From NCBI GenBank assembly GCA_022781985.1, contig JALESH010000086.1, forward strand, positions 18,195 to 82,194: 64,000 nt of DNA. Direction: 5' to 3'. Positions 54,853 through 62,967 of this stretch are shown one piece after another. Source of the stretch: Lachnospiraceae bacterium. Lineage in GTDB: Bacteria; Bacillota; Clostridia; Lachnospirales; Lachnospiraceae. Numbering within the stretch: position 1 is the stretch's first letter; every line of letters begins with the position of its first letter. A program made the translations under genes and the position numbers. Under the pieces are notes generated by a model. The model had not been told where the DNA came from, searched no databases, and saw only the letters and a program-made list of their open reading frames with translations.

Positions 54853-56964
54853 TCAGACTTTCCGACGCTTTAGCCAGACCAAGAAGCCGCCTGTCAGGAT
54901 AGCCAGAGGAATGACCAGCGTGATCGTACATCCCATCAGGACAACATTGGATTGAGTAAGTGTCAGATATTCTGTGTCATAGCTTTTGGCCGGTACAGCC
55001 ACTCCTGTGGGTATGGCTTCTGCCAGTTCCTCCAGACTGGAGGAGAACAGTTTCCTATTTGCTCCGGATACCATAGCATCTGCTGAGGAGGTAAAAAGGC
55101 TCTCGCTGGAATAGATCAGAGCCGCAGAGCTGCTGTCTCCCTCTGTCTTTACTGCCTTTACCCCCAGTACAAAGGGGCCTGAGACATCTGTTTCCTGCCG
55201 GGTGTATTCGGTAAGGCTTTCCAGATCCGATTTGGTATAGGATTCCTGGCTGGTGGACAGCAGCGTGGTCAGTTCCAGTCCTTCCTCCGGCTCCTCCGGC
55301 AAAAGCAGTCCCTGTGCATAAGGGGCGAAGATAAAGGAGCCGCTTACAGAATCCGTCACTGAATCATATTCTACCGTAGGAAGAATATAGAAGGGGCTCT
55401 GATAGTAAGCATCCATATCCCCCTCCAGAACTAGGCCCTCTGCCATGGAGACCCCATAATATTCCAGAATTTTGTGGAAATTGCTCATATTCTCCCGTGT
55501 CCAGGCTGTGATGATCAGTGCATTGCCCCCTGCCTTCAGATAATCCAGTACCTTGTTGGTATCATCCTCCGAAAAATCAGAGGCAGGTGCGTTGATCACG
55601 ATGCACTCCGCATCCTCGGGGATGGCTTCATGCTGCAGCAGATTGATGGTTTCATAATCTATATTGGCCTTTTCTATGGCAGCATAAAAATCTGACTCAA
55701 AGACAATCTCGCCATGGCCTTCCAGGAGATACATCTTTGGCATGTCATCGCTTATTACATAAGAGATTGCGCTGGTGATCTGGCCCTCTCCGTCATAGCC
55801 TGTGACGATCTGACTGTAGGTGCTGTAGTCGAAGGAGGTCTCATACACGGAACTGTAGTCAATGACCCTGCTTCTTTTCCCGCTTTCCACAATGAGGCTG
55901 TTTCTGGTTATGGAAGCATCCGTATACTGGGTATGGAACTTGGGATTTACCACCGGATCCACATAAGAAACCTCTATCTGATCGCTGAGGGCGGCATACT
56001 GCTCCAGGGTTTTCTGCAGAGTGGTATCCTGAGAGCCTTCATTTGCCAGTACATAGATGCTTATTTTCTCCTCCAGTCCCTCTGCCAGCGCTTTCGTTTC
56101 CTCGCTTAAGGAATACAGCCTGTTGGAGGTGGCGTCAAAGGTGGTGTACCTGGCAGGGATTTCTCCCACAAAAAGGTTGACCAGCACTGCCGCTGCCACC
56201 ATAGCCGCAATCATGACACTGCTGTAGGCTCCCATTTTGAATTTTTTCACAGATATGCTGTAGCGTCTCTTCTGGATAGACTGGGCAGTGAGAAAAAGGA
56301 ACAAAAAAATCAGGGTGAGGTAATATACCAAGCTTTTTACATCAAAGATCCCTGATGCCAGATTTTCATAATGGGACAGAAGGTCGAAGGCACCCAACAG
56401 CTTCGTAAGCCAGTTTCCGCCGGCAGAAATCATATTGCAGATACCTCTCATCATATATCCCAAAAAAAGCAGGGCAAAGGTAATGACTGCTGCAATTACC
56501 TGGCTCTCTGTCAGGGAGGAAACGAATATCCCGATGGCAATACAGGTCAGTCCATAGAGATAAAAGGCTGCCAGAGAGACATAGGACTCTAAAAGAGCAG
56601 CCTTCCCGAACTGATTCAGGATCAGCGGATAGACACTGATAATCAAGATGGGAATGGTGAAAATTCCTCCCAAGGCAAGAAATTTGCCCGCTACAATATT
56701 ACCCACAGAAACAGGGGCGGTCAGGATAAGCTGATCCGTCCGCTGCCTCCTTTCCTCTGCCAATACACGCATGGTGAGCAGCGGCACCGCTATGATAAAG
56801 ATAAAGCATACACCTGACAGCACATAGGTAAGGTCAGGCAGCCCGCTGAGCAGATTGTATACCGTTGTATAGATACCCGTGATAAATAAAACTGCTACAA
56901 TGAAAAGGCAGCCGATAAAGGAATGAAAATAGGATTGGAACTCCCTCTTAGCTATTGCTCTCAT
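54853..56964 (-). CDS. Fused GldF-GldG type ABC transporter permease
   Basis: The protein of about 703 residues joins an ABC-2 permease (about 1-240, six helices, with LTMRVLAEERRQRTDQLILT) to a GldG-like part with a helix near 255-275, a long outer domain containing LYSLSEETKALAEGLEEKI and GHGEIVFESDF, and a C-terminal helix (about 675-697). In gliding Bacteroidetes these are separate subunits; in Firmicutes the role is unknown. ATG 56964 follows AGGAGG and overlaps the ATPase gene by 17 bases. Confidence 0.85.
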   Translation of the reverse strand: MRAIAKREFQSYFHSFIGCLFIVAVLFITGIYTTVYNLLSGLPDLTYVLSGVCFIFIIAVPLLTMRVLAEERRQRTDQLILTAPVSVGNIVAGKFLALGGIFTIPILIISVYPLILNQFGKAALLESYVSLAAFYLYGLTCIAIGIFVSSLTESQVIAAVITFALLFLGYMMRGICNMISAGGNWLTKLLGAFDLLSHYENLASGIFDVKSLVYYLTLIFLFLFLTAQSIQKRRYSISVKKFKMGAYSSVMIAAMVAAAVLVNLFVGEIPARYTTFDATSNRLYSLSEETKALAEGLEEKISIYVLANEGSQDTTLQKTLEQYAALSDQIEVSYVDPVVNPKFHTQYTDASITRNSLIVESGKRSRVIDYSSVYETSFDYSTYSQIVTGYDGEGQITSAISYVISDDMPKMYLLEGHGEIVFESDFYAAIEKANIDYETINLLQHEAIPEDAECIVINAPASDFSEDDTNKVLDYLKAGGNALIITAWTRENMSNFHKILEYYGVSMAEGLVLEGDMDAYYQSPFYILPTVEYDSVTDSVSGSFIFAPYAQGLLLPEEPEEGLELTTLLSTSQESYTKSDLESLTEYTRQETDVSGPFVLGVKAVKTEGDSSSAALIYSSESLFTSSADAMVSGANRKLFSSSLEELAEAIPTGVAVPAKSYDTEYLTLTQSNVVLMGCTITLVIPLAILTGGFLVWLKRRKV

Positions 56965-57943
56965 CTTCTTCCTCCTTTTCTCCCGGCTCCTCTGATTTGA
57001 ATTCTTTCTGTTCAACGGAGGTCAGTCTCAGGAAAATATCCTCCAGAGTTTTTTCCTCCCGATACATGGAAAGAACAGGCAGCCTGTACTGTGCCAATGC
57101 GATGCCCACCTCTCTGCTCATATCTTTTCCGGCTTCTGCTTCTATGGATACATGAAGGATATCCGCAGCCTCCGAACAGGAGATCCGGACTCCTTCCTGT
57201 CCTGTCACATCCCGAAGGGCTTCTGTCACCTCTGCCTGAGTGCCGAGTACCGCAATCTTCAGCTCAGCAGTACCGCTCATACGCCGCTGCAGTGCTTTCG
57301 CAGAATCGCTGGCCACCAGTCTTCCCTCCGAGATAATCATAATATGGTCACAGACAGCGCTGACTTCCGATAAAATGTGAGAGCTCAGAATCACTGTATG
57401 CTTCTCGCCCAGACGGCGGATCAGATCCCTGATTTCAATAATCTGCTTGGGATCCAGTCCAACGGTAGGCTCATCCAGGATAATCACCTCCGGATAGCCA
57501 AGGATGGCCTGTGCCAGCCCTACACGCTGTTTGTAGCCCTTGGACAGATTTCTGATCAGTCTGCTGCCTGCCTCCTCAGTCTTGGTCATTTCCATGGCCT
57601 CTGTGATCAGTTTTTTTCTTTCTGTTTTAGGTAATTTTTTTAATTCGGCTGCAAATTTCAGGTACTCATACACCGTCATCTCCTGATACAGCGGAGGAAA
57701 CTCCGGCAGATATCCGATAGATTTCTTTGCCTCCTCCGGCTGTGTAAGGATATCATAGCCGTTGATCCTGACGCTTCCTTCCGTTGCAGCCAGATATCCT
57801 GTCATGATATTCATGGTGGTGGATTTGCCTGCCCCATTGGATCCGAGAAATCCGTAGATCTGTCCCTTTTTAACATGAAAGGTCAGATGATCTACCGCCG
57901 TGTGGCTCCCATACCTTTTTACCAGGTTTTCCACTTGAATCAA
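56948..57943 (-). CDS. ABC transporter ATPase (GldA-like)
   Basis: The protein of about 331 residues has Walker A GSNGAGKST, signature LSKGYKQRVGLAQA, Walker B VIILDEPTVGLDP and the H-loop in LSSHILSE, then a C-terminal regulatory domain (about 215-310). I set the start at TTG 57943: AGGGAGG is eight bases upstream and translation then begins at the family-typical LIQVENLVKRYG. The larger frame extends 39 codons without a site. It powers the permease encoded next. Confidence 0.88.
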   Translation of the reverse strand: MIQVENLVKRYGSHTAVDHLTFHVKKGQIYGFLGSNGAGKSTTMNIMTGYLAATEGSVRINGYDILTQPEEAKKSIGYLPEFPPLYQEMTVYEYLKFAAELKKLPKTERKKLITEAMEMTKTEEAGSRLIRNLSKGYKQRVGLAQAILGYPEVIILDEPTVGLDPKQIIEIRDLIRRLGEKHTVILSSHILSEVSAVCDHIMIISEGRLVASDSAKALQRRMSGTAELKIAVLGTQAEVTEALRDVTGQEGVRISCSEAADILHVSIEAEAGKDMSREVGIALAQYRLPVLSMYREEKTLEDIFLRLTSVEQKEFKSEEPGEKEEEDESNS

Positions 57944-58120
57944 ACTATTGTCCTCCCTGCCTGTCATCCTTATGTACTTTACAGTTACATGCATAAATGT
58001 AATCCAAAAATGTGTTTTATTTTTTTCCTTTGTGTGAAAAATATGTGAAGATACAGACACATCCCTCTTTTGTCATCATAAAATATATTAAACCTATCCT
58101 GAATTTATGAAAGGAGCCTC

Positions 58121-58291
58121 ATGCAGGATTACAATTTCAATGAGTATTTTGACAGATTTCCAATAGCTATGGCCTATGTGCCCTGGCAGCATCTTACAAA
58201 AATCTATGAAGATCTGGATAAGGCCTATCATATCGGCACCATTTTTCCTGAGCTGACAAAACCCTTTACAGGAAGGAGATGCGTAAAATGA
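58121..58291 (+). CDS. cotJA: Spore coat associated protein CotJA
   Basis: This 56-residue protein has the CotJA core PIAMAYVPWQHL and ends GRRCVK. AAAGGAG lies four bases before ATG 58121. It is the first of three overlapping or abutting cotJ genes. In Bacillus the cotJ operon is made in the mother cell and contributes inner coat composition, so the gene marks a spore-former. Confidence 0.9.
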   Translation: MQDYNFNEYFDRFPIAMAYVPWQHLTKIYEDLDKAYHIGTIFPELTKPFTGRRCVK

Positions 58292-58557
58292 ATTACAGCA
58301 TGGGCACGGAGCAGAAAAACATGCTCCACAATATAGGGGTTGTGGATTTCGTAACGGTAGAGATGGCACAATATCTTGATACCCATCCTCATGACAGAGA
58401 GGCCATAGAATACTTCAACCATTATATGAGGATGAAGAATCAGATGATGAGGGACTATGCGGTAAAATTCGGACCGCTCTCCCTCTCGGTGGCAGACTCA
58501 TGCAGCAAGGAATGGAAATGGGCACTGCAGCCGATGCCCTGGGAAGGAGGATGCTAA
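58288..58557 (+). CDS. cotJB: Spore coat protein CotJB
   Basis: The protein of about 89 residues has the CotJB pattern, including DFVTVEMAQYLDTHPHD, YFNHYMRMKNQM and the ending WKWALQPMPWEGGC. ATG 58288 overlaps the cotJA stop as ATGA, with GGAAGGAG upstream; an ATG at 58279 is too close to that site. cotJC starts three bases later. Confidence 0.92.
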   Translation: MNYSMGTEQKNMLHNIGVVDFVTVEMAQYLDTHPHDREAIEYFNHYMRMKNQMMRDYAVKFGPLSLSVADSCSKEWKWALQPMPWEGGC

Positions 58558-58560
58558 GAT

Positions 58561-59103
58561 ATGTGGAATTATGAGAAAAGACTGCAGTTTCCGGTAAAAA
58601 TCACACAGCCCAATGCGAAGCTTGCCCAAGTCATTATCAGTCAATTTGGCGGCCCGGACGGTGAACTTGCGGCTTCTATGCGTTATCTTTCCCAGCGCTA
58701 TACCATGCCCTATAATGAGGTGGCTGGACTGCTGACGGATATAGGGACGGAAGAATTGGCGCATATGGAAATGATATCAGCCATCGTTTATCAGCTGACA
58801 AAAGATCTTTCCATGGAGGAAATCGAGGCATCCGGCTTTGATAAATACTATGTGGATCACACCCTGGCACTTTGGCCTCAGGCAGCAGGCGGCACCCCCT
58901 TCAATGCATGTGTATTCCAATCCAAAGGAGATCCTATAACTGATCTGACAGAAGATTTGGCGGCAGAACAGAAGGCTCGTTCAACCTACGATAATATTCT
59001 GCGCCTGGTTCATGATCAGGAGGTGTGTGACCCGATCCGTTTCCTGCGTGCAAGGGAGATTGTGCATTTTCAAAGGTTTGGTGAAGCGAACCGAGAGGTT
59101 TGA
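58561..59103 (+). CDS. cotJC: Spore coat manganese-catalase-like protein CotJC, altered C-terminus
   Basis: The 180-residue protein matches CotJC (QFPVKITQPNAKLAQVII, DGELAASMRYLSQRYTMP, DIGTEELAHMEM), a ferritin-like di-metal protein related to manganese catalase. The metal ligands (E35, E65, H68 region, E145 and H-bearing REIVHFQRF) are retained. Family proteins continue about 18 residues past HFQRF. Here GEA is followed by only NREV and a stop, so roughly ten family residues are missing. The recombinase gene begins 62 bases further on. I infer that the true 3' end was displaced by integration. Confidence 0.88.
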   Translation: MWNYEKRLQFPVKITQPNAKLAQVIISQFGGPDGELAASMRYLSQRYTMPYNEVAGLLTDIGTEELAHMEMISAIVYQLTKDLSMEEIEASGFDKYYVDHTLALWPQAAGGTPFNACVFQSKGDPITDLTEDLAAEQKARSTYDNILRLVHDQEVCDPIRFLRAREIVHFQRFGEANREV

Positions 59104-59110
59104 AACGTCA
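59075..59110. other. Putative left attachment junction in cotJC
   Basis: GGTTTG-GTGAAG-CGAACC (59075-59092) is an imperfect dyad spanning the codons where CotJC departs from its family. Large serine integrases cross over at two central bases of such sites. The partner site lies outside the window, so the core cannot be fixed. Confidence 0.45.
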
Positions 59111-59164
59111 TATTAAGATTTATTTTCATATCTGTAATATAAGCGAATTCGACAGATAAATCAA

Positions 59165-60667
59165 TCAGATTCGCCAAACAATCTCAACATTTCCATTAGC
59201 AATGCGAATGACCTTGATCAAGGCATCCACAACAGATTGCTTATCTTCAAAGGAAAGTGTTTCCCATTTTTGTACATGGTCTGTAATCTGCCCCATTTTT
59301 TTGGCCGAAGAATCGACCGAATCAGTCAACAATTCGGCTTCTAAGGACTTTCGTTGACTGTCCAGATCAGTCACTCTGTCATTAATATATTTCATTAATA
59401 TACTATTGGCCTGTGTTACCTTGGAAAGCAGCTCTTCTATTTCTTCTGAAATCTGCTGCAGCCTAATCTTCTTTTCCATGTTCTGCTGGGAAAAATTTTC
59501 GTCAACTCCATTAGATAATTTTTGGAACTCAGCCAGCTTTTTCTTGATCGCACCTACCATATGCTCCTCTAGGATATCGGCATAGATGGTACAACCTGCC
59601 CCTTTGCAGTTATTTCCAAACTGACTGCAGACAAAATAACGACCCCATCTGGTCTTTGCCTTGCGTATCGTCAGGGCATATCCACAGTTACCGCACTTTA
59701 CCTTTCCGGACAGCCAGGAGTTCTTTGCCTTACAGGTTTTGGTAGACTGCCGGTTATTTAGGCAACGTATCCGGCATGCCAGCCAGGTCTTTGATGAGAT
59801 AAAACCCTGATGGGGGGCCAGTACCAACTCCTTATCCGCCAAATCGCACTGCTTTCTAGTGGAAGATGCGGTACCTTTGTACAAATAACAGGCATTATAG
59901 CCTGTAAAATCACTGGCTGGATTGTAAATATTTGTACCCTGGCTCTGGAAGAAATTATAAACATCAATATCAGCTCTGACATACACCGGATTGCGAAGCA
60001 TTTCACTGATCCGCGCCGTGTTCCAGGTGCTGCCTCGGAGTTTTTTTATCTGATGCTCATTCAGGTAACGAATAATATCCCCCAAGGAGTTCGAGCTGTC
60101 CGCATACATGGAATAAATGAGTTTAATCTGCTCACTCTCTTCTGGAACCTCTTCATACATGGAAGTGCGGACATTGTCAATGACCGTTTCGATCAGACGG
60201 TACCCATAGGGGATGCGGCCTCCCATATAAAATCCCCTTTTACTTCTGGCATAATAAGCATCGGTCACACGCTTCTGGATGGTCTCTCTCTCCAGCTGCG
60301 CAAATACAATACAGATATTCAGCATGGCCCGACCGATTGGTGTGGAGGTATCAAATTTTTCAGTAGAGGAAACAAATTCTACCTGGAACCTCTGAAATGT
60401 CTCCATCATATTGGCAAAATCCAGGATGGAACGGCTGATACGATCCAGTTTATAAACAATCACTCGTTTTACCTTACCGGCAGCAATGTCAGCCATCATT
60501 TTCTCAAAACCGGGTCTGTGAGTATCTTTGCCGGAAAAGCCCCTGTCTATGTATTCAATGTATGGCTCCCCACGGGTTTCATATCGGCAGTACTCCAACT
60601 GGCTTTCTACGGATATACTGTCCTTTTTTTCAATGGACTGACGTCCATACAATGCATCATATTTCAT
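59165..60667 (-). CDS. Large serine recombinase (integrase/excisionase)
   Basis: The 500-residue protein has a resolvase catalytic domain (about 1-150; YGRQS with the nucleophilic Ser near the start, YIDRGFSGKDTHRPGFEKMM, IVYKLDRISRS, TPIGRAMLNI), the recombinase domain (about 165-280), a zinc ribbon (CGNCGYAL then CSQFGNNCKG) and a coiled coil (about 380-445, EIEELLSKVTQ). This is the layout of phage and transposon integrases that act on attP/attB and, with a directionality factor, excise. It lies next to cotJC, with its 3' end toward the junction. Confidence 0.95.
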   Translation of the reverse strand: MKYDALYGRQSIEKKDSISVESQLEYCRYETRGEPYIEYIDRGFSGKDTHRPGFEKMMADIAAGKVKRVIVYKLDRISRSILDFANMMETFQRFQVEFVSSTEKFDTSTPIGRAMLNICIVFAQLERETIQKRVTDAYYARSKRGFYMGGRIPYGYRLIETVIDNVRTSMYEEVPEESEQIKLIYSMYADSSNSLGDIIRYLNEHQIKKLRGSTWNTARISEMLRNPVYVRADIDVYNFFQSQGTNIYNPASDFTGYNACYLYKGTASSTRKQCDLADKELVLAPHQGFISSKTWLACRIRCLNNRQSTKTCKAKNSWLSGKVKCGNCGYALTIRKAKTRWGRYFVCSQFGNNCKGAGCTIYADILEEHMVGAIKKKLAEFQKLSNGVDENFSQQNMEKKIRLQQISEEIEELLSKVTQANSILMKYINDRVTDLDSQRKSLEAELLTDSVDSSAKKMGQITDHVQKWETLSFEDKQSVVDALIKVIRIANGNVEIVWRI

Positions 60668-60675
60668 GGCAAGCC

Positions 60676-60840
60676 CTAACTATATTTTTTAAAAATCCTG
60701 AAAAGCTGTTCTGAAATCTCCTGCTTGACAGGTTCTCTTTTCTGCTGGGAATAATGGGGTGTCAGATTCATGACACAAACATTCATTCCCTGCACACTGA
60801 TTTGTAACACGTTTTTGGTATAACTATTTTCTTTTGTCAT
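60676..60840 (-). CDS. Small TnpW-like protein before the recombinase
   Basis: A 54-residue frame starts MTKENSYTKNVLQISVQGMN and ends LFRIFKKYS, with GGAGG seven bases before its ATG. Its stop lies only eight bases before the recombinase start. The MTKE...YTK start and terminal basic helix resemble TnpW-type proteins that accompany serine recombinases in clostridial elements. It may be the recombination directionality factor, but that is inference. Confidence 0.65.
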   Translation of the reverse strand: MTKENSYTKNVLQISVQGMNVCVMNLTPHYSQQKREPVKQEISEQLFRIFKKYS

Positions 60841-60942
60841 AACACACACCTCCGAAACTGTTCGATATATTATATTTGAAACAGCCAGTACATTATACTA
60901 AGATGACAGGTTAACCTCCAATACTTCTAAATACATCATAAT

Positions 60943-61038
60943 GAACTTAATGTGATGTACGCGTTAATAGCGTACATCTTGAAATATGAAAGGAAGTATA
61001 AGATGAAAGTGGTGCTTTGCATACACCACATTAAGTTC
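60943..61038. repeat. Nested inverted repeats with a mini-ORF
   Basis: Outer arms GAACTTAATGTG (60943-60954) and CACATTAAGTTC (61027-61038) are perfect complements. Inside are GATGTACGC/GCGTACATC (60954-60962 with 60970-60978) and GTGGTG/CACCAC (61009-61014 with 61024-61029). On the plus strand, AGGAAG then ATG at 61003 opens a 14-codon frame whose codons overlap the right outer arm, like a leader peptide. Confidence 0.6.
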
Positions 61039-61411
61039 ACAAACTGATAAAATATTTGCCGGCGGCAGTTGGTCTGCTCCACAGGTAAACTCTCTGGTAC
61101 AAAGGCTCTTGCGAGTGAAAATCCCAGGGTTGCCTTGCATGGTTCTCATGCACCCTGCCCATTGCGTGGTCGGCGGTGTGGCCGGGCTGTGGCTGCAGGG
61201 GTGTATCATTATCACTGTCCATGCTTCATTGCCCCATTCCTTACCACGGATGGTTAACAGAAAAGCTGTTTTGCTCCCTTTGTCGTTTCATACTTCATTC
61301 ACAGATCAAGATCATCGCGCAGCCTCTATTTAAGCTCCACATGCACAGACGTTACCGGACTTCTATGACATGGCACACCACTTGCCATGTATTTTCCAAG
61401 GAACCTTGTTG

Positions 61412-61433
61412 AAATATGCGATATCGCATATTT
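61412..61433. repeat. Perfect 22-base palindrome
   Basis: AAATATGCGAT followed directly by its complement ATCGCATATTT forms a loop-less dyad, more likely a protein-binding site than an RNA hairpin. Confidence 0.6.
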
Positions 61434-61476
61434 TTAAGTAAGTGCAGCCCGGCTTGTCCGAACACGCACATTTTAT

Positions 61477-61500
61477 AATAAAAAGGCTATGCCTTTTATT
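61477..61500 (-). terminator. Terminator of the minus-strand phage-like genes
   Basis: On the minus strand AAAAGGC and GCCTTTT pair around a three-base loop, followed by TTATT. It lies ten bases after the stop of the zinc-ribbon gene. Confidence 0.65.
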
Positions 61501-61509
61501 ACCATGCTC

Positions 61510-61863
61510 TTAAAATTCACTGGTATCACTTTCTTTACTTTTTATTGGGATATATACCCTCTGCCCGCAATCCGGGCAGAATTTTGTTTTATATCTCTCC
61601 AGTAATTCTTTGTCTATTTCTATCCCACACCTTTTGTTCGGGCATCGGTAGCCACACTGTGTCTTTCTGGCCACCTTAGGGTACTGCAGCTCCTTTAGCT
61701 GTTCATTCTCATGTTTCAGATGGCTTGTCTCCGCCGCTATGATGTCTTCCACATCGGCCTCTTCTTGGGAGAATGATTCCCGCAAGCCATCTACTGCCTT
61801 ATCCAATTTATAGAAAAGGGTATCCAATGGATTCCATTTTGTTGTAAATAACTTTTTCATCAT
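61510..61863 (-). CDS. Small protein with coiled coil and zinc ribbon
   Basis: This protein of about 117 residues has a helical middle (AAETSHLKHENEQLKELQ) and a C-terminal four-cysteine ribbon (CGYRCPNKRCG ... CPDCGQRVYIP). Not recognised further. The start at 61863 (MMKKLF) has AAGGTG 11 bases upstream; the frame extends to 61887. It is the last of a run of small minus-strand genes diverging from the XRE gene. Confidence 0.6.
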   Translation of the reverse strand: MMKKLFTTKWNPLDTLFYKLDKAVDGLRESFSQEEADVEDIIAAETSHLKHENEQLKELQYPKVARKTQCGYRCPNKRCGIEIDKELLERYKTKFCPDCGQRVYIPIKSKESDTSEF

Positions 61864-61899
61864 GAATAATCTTTCACCTTCATACATTAATTGATCCGG

Positions 61900-62016
61900 T
61901 TACTTAATCATCTCCGGAGGTACTTTAATCATTTCATGCGCCGCAAACCGGCGAACATTGATAAAGTATCTATGATAGCCTGGAGATCCCAACTTCGTGG
62001 TGAATGGGCGTCTCAA
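61900..62016 (-). CDS. Possible 38-residue protein with TTG start
   Basis: A frame beginning TTG at 62016, after GAGAGGG, overlaps the stop of the preceding small frame and encodes a basic peptide starting MRRPFTTKLGSPGYHRYF. Ribosome site and overlap favour it, but it is short and unrecognised. Confidence 0.35.
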   Translation of the reverse strand: MRRPFTTKLGSPGYHRYFINVRRFAAHEMIKVPPEMIK

Positions 62017-62099
62017 GACACCCTCTCGCCCCTTCCGATTTTAACCTCATTTTCTGCTTTCAGAGCTGCCAAACCACGATTAATTAAGTCTCTAATCAT
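62013..62099 (-). CDS. Possible 28-residue protein
   Basis: ATG 62099 overlaps the stop of the gene at 62096-62284 as ATGA and encodes MIRDLINRGLAALKAENEV and nine more residues. Support is only the overlap on both sides. Confidence 0.3.
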   Translation of the reverse strand: MIRDLINRGLAALKAENEVKIGRGERVS

Positions 62100-62284
62100 A
62101 TCGTTCTGAGTGCACTTGTTTTGCCCAATGTCATTACAAACTTTGCACCCTGCAGAAAATTCATAAAATCTCTCTGCTCGCCCTGACTCAATTCAGAGAT
62201 GAAATCCATTACCTCAACTGCCATTGCCTTCTCGCCCTGAGGCAATACAATATCCATTCTCTTTTCATCTACTACTGTTGCCAT
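62096..62284 (-). CDS. Small phage-like protein, first gene left of the repressor
   Basis: The protein of about 62 residues begins MATVVDEKRMDIVLPQGEKA and is acidic-helical (VMDFISELSQGEQRDFMNFL). AAAGGAG lies nine bases before ATG 62284. It diverges from the XRE gene, the place where early control genes of prophages lie. The function is unknown. Confidence 0.6.
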   Translation of the reverse strand: MATVVDEKRMDIVLPQGEKAMAVEVMDFISELSQGEQRDFMNFLQGAKFVMTLGKTSALRTI

Positions 62285-62346
62285 TTCAATCAACTCCTTT
62301 CATTTTTGCATTAAATGGACATACCAAAATATTTCATTGTGTTTAG

Positions 62347-62423
62347 AATATAACATATTGTGTTATATTTTGCAACACTTTTGTGTGATAATTATTGTGT
62401 TGTGTTAAAAACTATGATATAGT
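62347..62423. promoter_or_regulatory. Divergent promoters and operators of the element's control region
   Basis: To the right, TTGTGT (62395-62400), 17 bases and TATAGT (62418-62423) precede the repressor. To the left, TTGCAA (62375-62370), 17 bases and TATATT (62352-62347) precede the small genes. The dyad TATAACA-x5-TGTTATA (62349-62367) covers the left promoter, and further TGTGTT/AACACA half-sites fill the middle, a typical repressor operator array. Confidence 0.6.
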
Positions 62424-62442
62424 TGCACTATGGAGGTAAAAA

Positions 62443-62967
62443 ATGAATATTAGCGAGAGAATCAAACTACTTAGGAAGGATCTAAATAAAAATCAAGCTG
62501 AATTTGCTGCATCACTTGGTCTTAGACAATCCACTGTTGGAAATTATGAAAGCGGTTCCCGGAGCATTAGTAATGCAACAATATTGGCCATATGTAGAGA
62601 GTGGCAGGTTGATGAAGATTGGCTGCGATATGGTACAGGCGGTGAGGGACCTATATATATGAAATCTAACACATTCAGCCTAGATGAGTTTGCTAAGCAG
62701 CATGGTGCCACTGAGCTAGAGCTCAATATTCTGAAGGCATATTTTGAATTGGATCCTGCCCTGAGAAATGATTTAGTGCAGCATTTCAAAGAAAGGCTCA
62801 CTATTTCTCGGGCCACTGCTGTTAACATTGTTCCTCAATCAGTTTCAAATACGAATGATTTAGATATAGAAAATGAAGTAACTGAATATCGCCAGGAGTT
62901 ATTTCTCGAAAAGAAAGCAGCGGAAAGATCCGCAGTCTCCGGCACTATAAACGCAAAAGAGGCATAA
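62443..62967 (+). CDS. XRE family transcriptional repressor
   Basis: The 174-residue protein has an N-terminal helix-turn-helix (about 5-58: SERIKLLRKDLNKNQAEFAA and RQSTVGNYESGSR) followed by WQVDEDWLRYGTGGEGP, common in phage repressors. The C-terminal part is helical and lacks the Ser/Lys pair of LexA-type self-cleaving repressors. ATG 62443 follows GGAGG. It probably controls the element through the adjacent operators. Confidence 0.88.
   Translation: MNISERIKLLRKDLNKNQAEFAASLGLRQSTVGNYESGSRSISNATILAICREWQVDEDWLRYGTGGEGPIYMKSNTFSLDEFAKQHGATELELNILKAYFELDPALRNDLVQHFKERLTISRATAVNIVPQSVSNTNDLDIENEVTEYRQELFLEKKAAERSAVSGTINAKEA

Larger units (their letters stand above)
60841..61509. other. 670-base stretch without a convincing gene
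   Basis: No frame here has both a ribosome site and a plausible protein. It holds the recombinase leader (60841-60900), nested inverted repeats (60943-61038), a GC-richer part (about 61060-61210), an ACATGGCA/TGCCATGT hairpin (61368-61390), a 22-base palindrome (61412-61433) and a terminator (61477-61500). It may contain a noncoding RNA or a decayed gene. Confidence 0.6.

Noticed and set aside
60943..61038. Invertible promoter switch flipped by the serine recombinase
   Set aside because: The arms are only 12 bases, the inner segment has no well-spaced promoter, and no plus-strand gene follows; the large integrase type usually acts on att sites.
61037..61222. 61-codon minus-strand frame in the noncoding stretch of the element
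   Set aside because: There is no ribosome site, the composition is odd, and it overlaps another frame equally unsupported.
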